Shown here piece by piece: positions 58,308-64,000 of a stretch of DNA of 64,000 bases. The DNA is from Cloacibacillus evryensis DSM 19522 (lineage in GTDB: Bacteria > Synergistota > Synergistia > Synergistales > Synergistaceae). Within the stretch, counting starts at the first letter, position 1, and the number at the start of each line of letters is the position of its first letter. The stretch lies in contig NZ_KK073872.1 of the NCBI RefSeq assembly GCF_000585335.1, positions 1 through 64,000 of the forward strand, written 5' to 3'. A model generated the notes under the pieces. The model was not told the DNA's origin and did no database searches. It saw only the letters and a list, made by a program, of their open reading frames with translations. Made by a program: the position numbers and the translations under genes.

Positions 58308-59847
58308 AAAACTCCCTCCGTTCGTTCACGGCGGCGCGCGCCTCACAGCTGACCGCGGCGGACGCGCCGGCGGCGACGGCCTTAGGGACATCGCCGTATT
58401 CGGAGGCGGCATCAAACAGCGCCAGCGTCTGTTTATGCGGCGGCTCCGTAAACAGCGAAACGACGACCAGCACCGCCACTGCAACGACAAGCCCTGCGAT
58501 AAAGGGGTGCAGCCCCAACAGGTTCCAGTTGCCCAAAGTCGCTCCGACATAGATAAAGAGCGAGCATATCATACTGGCGATGACTCCCGCGGCGGTCGTG
58601 CGCTTCCAGAAGACCGAGAAAAGATTCGGTACTCCGAAGGCGAGCGCCATCCCGCCAAAGACAAAGATCACGATCGTGAAGACAAGCGCCGGCGGATTCA
58701 TGGCGACGATGAAAGAGAGCACGGCGACGAGGAGGACAAGCACCCTCGAAATAAAGAGCCGCTTCTTTTCCGGTATTTCATGCTTTGAAAAACGGTTGAG
58801 CAGATCATGCGCGATCGTTGAAACAAGAAGCAAAAGGAAAGAGTCGGCGGTCGACATCAGCGAGGCGACGGCGGCCGAGCTCAAAAAGCCGGCCCAGAAA
58901 GGCGGCAGCACCGAAAACCAAAGCTTTACTCCTGCCTGCTCCACATCGGCAAGCCCCTCGCCGAGAATTACCCTCGCGAGGCTCCCCGTCATGTAATAGA
59001 CAAAACTGAAAAGCACGACGAAGACCCCCGTTATAAGCATCGCCTGGCGCGCCGTGCTCGGATTGCGCATGGAAAAGTGCTTGATCGTGATATGCGGCAT
59101 TCCAAAGCTGCCCATAATAATAAGAATTATCGGCGTGGCCGCCGCAAGCAGTCCGTAATAGGCCATATCCGGCCCCCACGGCGTGACCAGCGCGGGGTTG
59201 ACGGCGCCAAGTTTGTCGTTCAGCGCGGCAAAACCCCCTACCTTGAAAAGGGCCACCCAGAAAAGCACCTGCGTTCCGGCGAACATCAGCAGTCCCTGAA
59301 TAAAGTCCGTATAGACCACCGCCAGGTAACCGCCCATGATGGTATAAAGAAGGACGACGACGCAGCCGATCAGCATGCCGGTGAAATATTCCGTACCGAA
59401 GACGACGCTCAGCAGCTTGCCGGAGGCGGTCCACTGTGCCACCAGGTGCATACTCACCGTGAGCAGGATTACCAGCGCGGCGATCACGCGCAGCGCCGGG
59501 GAGTTAAAACGTTTTTCGTAATACTCCGGCAGCGTGATCGCGCCAAGCAGCTCGGAATATTTTCTCAGGCGGCGTCCAAGAAGGCCGAAACTCATCGCGT
59601 TGCCCGGAGCGTCTCCCGTCGCCCACCAAAGCACCGAGTACCCGCCGGCATACCCGAGTCCCGGGGCCGCCGTATAAGTATATCCGCTCATATAAGACGT
59701 TATCAGGGCAAAAGACGAGACCCATGGTCCGATCCTTCTCCCGCCGATAAGAAAATCCTCATAAGTATTGCCGATCCTCATAGTGACTACGCCGACGAGG
59801 CATATCGCCGCCAAATAAATAAAAAACGAAACCAACGCCCAATTCAT
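58276..59847 (-). CDS. Sodium:solute symporter (SSS family, PanF/PutP-like)
   Basis: The 523-aa carrier has about 13 helices and family landmarks: EDFLIGGRRIGPWVSSFALITSYMSGYTY (about 30-58), GGYLAVVYTDFIQGLLMF (about 171-188) and SSAAVASLMSTADSFLLLLVSTIAHDL (about 320-346). The C-terminal cytoplasmic tail is Ala-rich. It likely imports the substrate for the cassette's amidohydrolases. A 45-aa membrane protein gene precedes it by 29 bp. GGAGG precedes the ATG. Confidence 0.93.
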   Translation of the reverse strand: MNWALVSFFIYLAAICLVGVVTMRIGNTYEDFLIGGRRIGPWVSSFALITSYMSGYTYTAAPGLGYAGGYSVLWWATGDAPGNAMSFGLLGRRLRKYSELLGAITLPEYYEKRFNSPALRVIAALVILLTVSMHLVAQWTASGKLLSVVFGTEYFTGMLIGCVVVLLYTIMGGYLAVVYTDFIQGLLMFAGTQVLFWVALFKVGGFAALNDKLGAVNPALVTPWGPDMAYYGLLAAATPIILIIMGSFGMPHITIKHFSMRNPSTARQAMLITGVFVVLFSFVYYMTGSLARVILGEGLADVEQAGVKLWFSVLPPFWAGFLSSAAVASLMSTADSFLLLLVSTIAHDLLNRFSKHEIPEKKRLFISRVLVLLVAVLSFIVAMNPPALVFTIVIFVFGGMALAFGVPNLFSVFWKRTTAAGVIASMICSLFIYVGATLGNWNLLGLHPFIAGLVVAVAVLVVVSLFTEPPHKQTLALFDAASEYGDVPKAVAAGASAAVSCEARAAVNERREFFDKVLAPAGN

Positions 59848-59876
59848 AAAACTACCTCCTTAAACTCAGTGACCGT

Positions 59877-60014
59877 TTAGCCGGCTTTTTTCCCAGCCTC
59901 TTTTTCCTTTTTCCCCATATAAAAATACAGCGCGACGATCAACACCAGCACAAGCGCCTGACCGGCGAAGAGCATCCAGGTCCCGGACTGCCAGAAGATC
60001 TCATTTCCACTCAT
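59877..60014 (-). CDS. 45-aa membrane protein (symporter small accessory type)
   Basis: This short gene encodes a single hydrophobic helix (MLFAGQALVLVLIVALYFY) flanked by a polar N-terminus (SGNEIFWQSG) and a Lys/Glu-rich tail (KKEKEAGKKAG). It has a good ribosome site (GGGGGTGAGAG, ten bases before the ATG at 60014). Located 29 bp before the symporter gene in the same operon, it fits the small partner proteins that accompany some SSS carriers. Function is inferred from position. Confidence 0.75.
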   Translation of the reverse strand: MSGNEIFWQSGTWMLFAGQALVLVLIVALYFYMGKKEKEAGKKAG

Positions 60015-60043
60015 ATCTCTCTCACCCCCTTTTTCAGCAAAAA

Positions 60044-61186
60044 TTATTCCGACATATATTTTTCATATATTTTCTGAGCGGCACACACCTTGCTCATATA
60101 TACATATTCATCCATCCTGTCGTCAAAGACCCGCTCCCCCGGGCCAAGGATCACAAAGGGGACGCCGAGCTCCTTGACAATGACCGAAGAATCTGAAAAA
60201 TAACCGAGCCCTGACCGGGCGTTCTCGATCCCTTCCCGCCGGCAGATGGACTCGATTCGCCTGACGATAGGGGAATCGGCGCTCACGCCGACCGGCGGCC
60301 GCGCATTTAGAATGTCATAATCTATCGAAAGCCCCGGGACCTCTTCCGTCATCTCCGCGATCAGGCGGTCTGTATCCTTAATAAAACCGGCAAGATCAAC
60401 GCTTGGTATCAGCCTTATATCGATATTTCCGCACGCCGATTCCGGCAGGATACATACTTCTTTTTCGCTTGTGGAGACCCCGGTCAGATATACGGTGGAG
60501 CCGCCCAGCAGGAAATGCGGGCGCGCCTCTTTCAGGAGCCCCTTAATACGGCGGACAAATTCCAGCAGCCAATAAAGCGCGTCTATCCCTTTTTCCGCTT
60601 CGAGCACATGCACGCGACGGCCGGAGACCCTGGCCTTCATCCAGACCGCCCCCTTTTGCGCGGTCGCGATGCCAAGCCCGGTGGGGTCCGCGAAAATAAC
60701 CTCTGATATTCCATCGAGGAAACCACCCTCCAAGAGCGACCTGGCGCCCATTCCGTCGTCGTCGCCGCCCGCCGTGAAACAAAGCAGCGTATCCTCAAAA
60801 GGCGGACATTTTTTCTCAAGCAGCGAAAGCGCCGCGGCACAAATTGCGGCGACGCCGCCCTTTGAACTTGAAGCGCCGCAGCCATATACCTTTTCCCCGT
60901 CAAAATCGGCGGCAAACGGAGCATGGCGCCACCGCCGCGGTTCAAGCGGACTCACCGTATCCAGGTGGGCCATCAAAGCCCTCTTCGCGCCATTCCCGTC
61001 TCCCTTCAGCGAAAGTACGAGCGACGCCCTGTTGTCCCCGTGCCGCACGATATTGGCGGCCGTACCGTAAGGTTCGAAAAGCGAAACAATATATTTGACG
61101 ACATCGAGCTCGTCGCCCTCTGGCAGACAAGAACGGATGCGTATCAGATTTTGCAGTATCGTCAGCGTCTTTGCCGAATATTCCAT
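60044..61186 (-). CDS. M20-family peptidase homologue with altered metal site
   Basis: The 380-aa protein is M20 (ArgE/DapE/CPG2)-like: MAHLDTVSP (about 72-80) keeps the first metal His and the catalytic-support Asp, and the GRG, TA and GPG landmarks are in order. However, the bridging Asp of GRGASDMKGG is Ser here (GCGASSSKGG), the ADEE catalytic-base/ligand pair is AGGDDD, EPT is DPT, and the final His position in GPG...AH is Asp (GPGERVFDD). It may use a different metal or be non-hydrolytic. It is the first gene of the cassette. Confidence 0.8.
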   Translation of the reverse strand: MEYSAKTLTILQNLIRIRSCLPEGDELDVVKYIVSLFEPYGTAANIVRHGDNRASLVLSLKGDGNGAKRALMAHLDTVSPLEPRRWRHAPFAADFDGEKVYGCGASSSKGGVAAICAAALSLLEKKCPPFEDTLLCFTAGGDDDGMGARSLLEGGFLDGISEVIFADPTGLGIATAQKGAVWMKARVSGRRVHVLEAEKGIDALYWLLEFVRRIKGLLKEARPHFLLGGSTVYLTGVSTSEKEVCILPESACGNIDIRLIPSVDLAGFIKDTDRLIAEMTEEVPGLSIDYDILNARPPVGVSADSPIVRRIESICRREGIENARSGLGYFSDSSVIVKELGVPFVILGPGERVFDDRMDEYVYMSKVCAAQKIYEKYMSE

Positions 61187-61318
61187 CTATCCACGTCGCC
61201 TCCAAACGGCGGCCCATCTTAGGCTGCCAGTTATTTAAGAGATATTAAATATAAATTTAAATTTTGTATATAGAGGTAACTTATAAATATATTTGGCAGT
61301 CGCTTACATATACGGACA

Positions 61319-61350
61319 GGCCGCCGCCCCCCTGGAGAGGGGGCGGCGGC
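61319..61350 (-). terminator. Hairpin after the LarA-like fragment
   Basis: GGCCGCCGCCCCCC and GGGGGCGGCGGC can pair around a short loop, 31 bp beyond the stop of the truncated LarA-like gene. The T-run is weak. It suggests that the fragment kept its native 3' end. Confidence 0.5.
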
Positions 61351-61380
61351 TCGGCGATATCCTAATTTGAAGGCAAAAAA

Positions 61381-61953
61381 TCAGGGCAAATCTATGAGAT
61401 TGTCATCTGTGCCGAATTCCATTTCGGCGGGGCCGGAAATCATTTTGAGACTTTGGTTCGCCTCTATCTCCGGCAGATAATTTTCTGAGACCCAGATATG
61501 GTCAAGCTCCAGGGTGTTGTGGATTCTCACTATCCGCACGTCTTTTATTTCCGTCTTGCCGCAGGCCGAGGCCGCCGCGTAGATCGTATCGGAATCGTTG
61601 TTCATCACCATCGGGATCTTCGCCATGCAGAGCGGCGAGGAGAGGCTGTTGGTGTATGTGGCGGCGAGGTCGAGCTCCTCGGCGAAACGCCTGCAGACGA
61701 AATCGGCGATGCCAAGCCCCGCGGCGTTGCCGTGGCTCATCTCCGTCATACGTAAAATAGCTATTTTTTTCGGATGCGGATAGCCCTCCATCTGTTTTTC
61801 CGGCGCGAAGAGAAAGCGTCCCGTAATATTGGGGTCCATGCCGGCTCCGCTTATCTCCTTGCCGTACTGGTCGACGACAAGCGTATCTATATCTTCAAAA
61901 GCGATCTTCGGCATAGCCGCGGCAGCCTCTTTAAGCAGTTCCGGCTCGCGGGC
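61381..61953 (-). pseudogene. LarA-like (DUF2088-type) protein, 5'-truncated fragment
   Basis: About 190 codons of a nickel-pincer lactate-racemase-like C-terminal region remain: IDTLVVDQYGKEISGAGMDPN, KKIAILRMTEMSHGNAAGLG and SDTIYAAASACGK. The reading frame on the minus strand then enters the 241-bp duplicated DNA at 61953/61954, where it reads the antisense of PPDK paralogue B. So the continuous open frame 61381-62205 is a chimera without a real start. The native 5' half (including the LarA N-terminal domain) is missing. The fragment is joined to foreign DNA, not gradually decayed. Confidence 0.85.
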
Positions 61954-62194
61954 GAGGACAGAAACATCTTCAACACGGATTGGTTTGAAAGCAAAAGCTG
62001 GGAACCGTGGTGCAGCCCGGCGATACGCGTCTACCGCGGCAACTTCGCCGCCTACATGGACGGCGAGACCAACCGCGGCGTGATCGTCGACAAAGACATG
62101 GGAGAAGAGAACGGCGGCTGACGGCAAAAATTTTAAGCGGCGGCCCCGGCCGAGCCACCCCCAAAGGGAGGCGCGGCCGGGGCCGTTGTTTGGC
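61954..62194. repeat. 241-bp direct repeat, right copy
   Basis: Identical to 55565-55805, 6389 bp apart. It includes the last 168 bp of PPDK paralogue B out of context and a second copy of its terminator. To its right the DNA continues to the IclR gene; to its left lies the truncated LarA-like gene. Confidence 0.95.
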
Positions 62195-62285
62195 CGCGGC
62201 GACATTCACGATATGCCGCGATACAGGCGTTGACTGATTCCGCCATCTAAACGCGGCAATACCGTCTGCTCCGCATAGGTAAAAA

Positions 62286-63077
62286 TCAATCCATACCTAC
62301 CCTGAACGATTCCTCCACGCGTCTGCACGCCGAGATCAGGGCCGGCGCGACTTCGAACATCCGTTTTTCCGTGAAGCGGAACGACGGCCCCGCGACGCTG
62401 ATGAAAGCCACCGGCCTCTTATCATATATTATCGGCGCCGACACGCCGTTTTCTGATTCGCTGAGTTCGCTGAGGATCATTCCGAAACCGCGTTCCCGCG
62501 TTTTGTTTATCTCTTCGATAAGCTGTTCCCTGTCCGTGATGGTCTGCGGTGTGAAGGGCGGCCGCGGGAGGGCGAGAAACTTTTCCAGCTCCGCCTCGGA
62601 AAGGAAGCTCAGCGCCATCTTGCCGTTCGAGGTCCCGTAGAGCGGCGATGTGGTGTTAATGTAATCCCGCAGCCGTATCGAGAGCGGCGACTGCACCTGC
62701 GCGATGGTGACAGTGCAGTTATACTTCGGCACCGCCAGAAGCACTGATTCCTGCGTGATCTCCGCAAGCTCTTCCATCGCCTGACGGGAATGCCTGATGA
62801 TCGGTTCGTTTTGCGCCGCCGCGTCCGCGCAAAGCAAAACGGAGCTCAATCCGAGCTGGTAACATTTTGTCGAAACGTCGCGGTCTATAAAGCCGTTATT
62901 CACGAGCGTTGACAAAAGCCGCCACGCCGTGGTCCTGTTGAGCTCAAACTCCTGGCATATCAAACCTATAGGCACAGGCCCCTTTTCCGCCGCAATATAC
63001 TTGAGTATCTGCAGCGCCCTGTCCGCCGTCTGCGCGCCGCCTGCCGCGCAGGCGGGCTTGTCCTTGTTCAAAAGCAC
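62286..63077 (-). CDS. IclR-family transcriptional regulator
   Basis: The protein has an N-terminal winged helix-turn-helix (DRALQILKYIAAEKGPVPIGLICQEFELNRTTAWRLLSTLVNNGFI) and a C-terminal ligand-binding IclR domain (YGTSNGKMALSFLSEAELEKFL ... GVSAPIIYDKRPVAFISVAGPSFRFTEKRM). IclR proteins sense small organic acids or aromatics and control adjacent catabolic genes. The start is uncertain: GTG at 63077, TTG at 63071 or TTG at 63092 are all near GGGGG. Its target may be the divergent rightward NfnA gene or the region to the left. Confidence 0.9.
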   Translation of the reverse strand: MLLNKDKPACAAGGAQTADRALQILKYIAAEKGPVPIGLICQEFELNRTTAWRLLSTLVNNGFIDRDVSTKCYQLGLSSVLLCADAAAQNEPIIRHSRQAMEELAEITQESVLLAVPKYNCTVTIAQVQSPLSIRLRDYINTTSPLYGTSNGKMALSFLSEAELEKFLALPRPPFTPQTITDREQLIEEINKTRERGFGMILSELSESENGVSAPIIYDKRPVAFISVAGPSFRFTEKRMFEVAPALISACRRVEESFRVGMD

Positions 63078-63304
63078 ACCCCCACAACACAATTTAGTTT
63101 ATTCTAATACAGAGGGGGCCTTTTGAAAACAGAACGTTTGCGCAGAACAAATCATATGATAAAGTTGCCGCGATATGAATTGTTCATAGGCGAAACGCTC
63201 TCTTCCTACAGCCCTGACGGCAGCCGTCCGCACACGGCGCGGGATGAGATACCCTTGTTGCATTTTTTGTTTCAATAAAAACGACTTACAAAAAACGCTC
63301 TGCA

Positions 63305-63333
63305 TTGACAAACAAAAGCTGCAATGATAATAT
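63305..63333 (+). promoter_or_regulatory. Candidate promoter toward the NfnA-type gene
   Basis: TTGACA (63305-63310) and TAATAT (63328-63333) are separated by 17 bp, 280 bp before the NfnA-type ATG. The surrounding 63078-63612 is AT-rich and gene-free; I see nothing else there. Confidence 0.5.
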
Positions 63334-63612
63334 CACATTATTTCAAATAACGCACTATATATTTATATATTGAACATATAAAAATAAGAACGATAAAAAT
63401 CGATAGCAACCAAGATAAGGAAACGGCAAATATATCGTTCGGAACGGCGTTTGTTCCGATTCTATCACATATGCGCAATGTAAATATATTTAAAATTTAA
63501 CGCCGTAAAACTTTTGAAAGTTTAATATGGATAGACAACGGCGGCCCAAAATCACGCTGCGCGCGGGCGGAGTCGCGATTTTTTAAGAATATATACTTAG
63601 AGGAGGTACATC

Positions 63613-64000
63613 ATGTTCAAAATCGTATCAAAGCAAAAGCTTGCGCCGAAAGAATTCGACATCTGGGTCGAAGCTCCGCGCATCGCCGACCACGCGAAGG
63701 CGGGACAATTCGTCGTACTGCGCGTCAATGACCATGGAGAGAGAATACCGCTCACCATCGCCGATTATGACACCGAAAAGGGGCTTATCCGCCTCATCTT
63801 CCAGGTCGTCGGCAAGACGACCGCGGCGATGTCGGGCCTCAATGTCGGCGACTGCATCCAGGACATCTCCGGCCCTCTCGGCTCGCCGAGCGAGATCGAG
63901 AACTACGGCACGGTCCTCATGGTCGGAGGCGGCGTAGGCATCGCGGCCCTCTACCCCATCATCAAAGCCCTCAAGCTCGCCGGCAACAAAGTCATCACCA
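63613..64000 (+). CDS. NfnA/SudB-type FAD/NAD-binding flavoprotein (partial)
   Basis: The visible 129 residues are the start of a ferredoxin-NADP reductase-like subunit: AGQFVVLRVNDHGERIPLTIADYD (FAD-binding RxPxTI pattern, about 33-56), RLIFQVVGKTTAAMSGLNVGD, and MVGGGVGIAALYPIIKAL (NAD-binding Gly motif, about 103-120). This fits the alpha subunit of NADH-dependent reduced ferredoxin:NADP oxidoreductase (Nfn) or a dihydroorotate-dehydrogenase-type electron-transfer subunit. GGAGG is eight bases upstream. The gene is cut by the window end; the beta subunit would be expected next. Confidence 0.88.
   Translation, partial: MFKIVSKQKLAPKEFDIWVEAPRIADHAKAGQFVVLRVNDHGERIPLTIADYDTEKGLIRLIFQVVGKTTAAMSGLNVGDCIQDISGPLGSPSEIENYGTVLMVGGGVGIAALYPIIKALKLAGNKVIT

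Noticed and set aside
55806-61953. Transposon carrying the creatininase cassette
   Set aside because: No transposase or integrase and no terminal inverted repeats at the duplication edges.
61381-62205. A 274-codon intact gene
   Set aside because: Its first third is antisense to the duplicated PPDK end and its start has no ribosome site; it is a chimera of a gene fragment with foreign DNA.

Overview
The window reads as a chromosome segment around the replication origin of an anaerobic, GC-rich, Gram-negative-type bacterium. The dnaA-dnaN-recF-mnmG block, a class II superoxide reductase, DUF362/ferredoxin proteins, a selenocysteine-dependent glycine-reductase-type component B, and several amino-acid uptake and degradation genes together suggest an amino-acid-fermenting member of Synergistota (Cloacibacillus/Synergistes-like). 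The taxonomy is inference from gene content.

Layout. 1-7.4 kb: oriC-like AT-rich DNA with DnaA boxes, then dnaA, dnaN, recF, mnmG, a DciA-like gene and superoxide reductase. 7.4-17.3 kb: cupin, DUF362 ferredoxin protein, MntP, an AI-2E-type permease, ftsZ, a degenerate metallopeptidase-like protein, small Pro/Gly-rich secreted proteins, YigZ, a HIT protein and a SYLF protein. 17.3-23 kb: a palindromic repeat element, a second SYLF protein, a complete pstSCAB phosphate operon and a zinc-ribbon MscL. 23.1-29.1 kb: a leftward operon for a component-B-like reductase (GrdE-like proprotein; GrdB-like selenoprotein with an in-frame UGA), an AraC regulator and a sodium symporter, preceded by a Cys-rich BFD-like protein. 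29.2-31.2 kb: two acetyltransferases and a SUI1 factor. 31.2-38.1 kb: repeat-rich DNA around a secreted protein plus histidine kinase pair, an alkyltransferase and an AspA/AstE-type hydrolase. 38.1-40.4 kb: an intact IS1634-family element with a 188-bp target duplication. 40.4-43.8 kb: a tryptophan-type ECF transporter under a T-box. 44-47.4 kb: tRNA-Arg(CCU), secreted and TPR proteins and a histidine phosphatase. 47.6-55.8 kb: glycerol dehydrogenase, ppx-ppk1, and two tandem proteins built on the ATP-binding half of PPDK. 55.8-62 kb: a leftward catabolic cassette (M20-like protein, small symporter partner, symporter, unknown protein, creatininase, PucR regulator) plus a truncated LarA-like gene, bracketed by a perfect 241-bp direct duplication. 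62.2-64 kb: an IclR regulator and the start of an NfnA-type flavoprotein.

How parts fit. Uptake and breakdown of amino acids and amides is the dominant theme: symporter plus component B, T-box-controlled Trp uptake, and symporter plus creatininase plus M20-like protein. Phosphate handling is the second: pstSCAB, ppk1/ppx and the PPDK-like pair. Most intergenic DNA between 17 and 41 kb is built from a few palindromic repeat modules, and two separate insertions have left unusually long direct repeats (188 and 241 bp).

The strongest candidates for something undescribed are the stand-alone selenoprotein component B operon of unknown substrate, the 241-bp-flanked cassette with its active-site-depleted M20 homologue, and the tandem PPDK-half proteins beside the polyphosphate genes.
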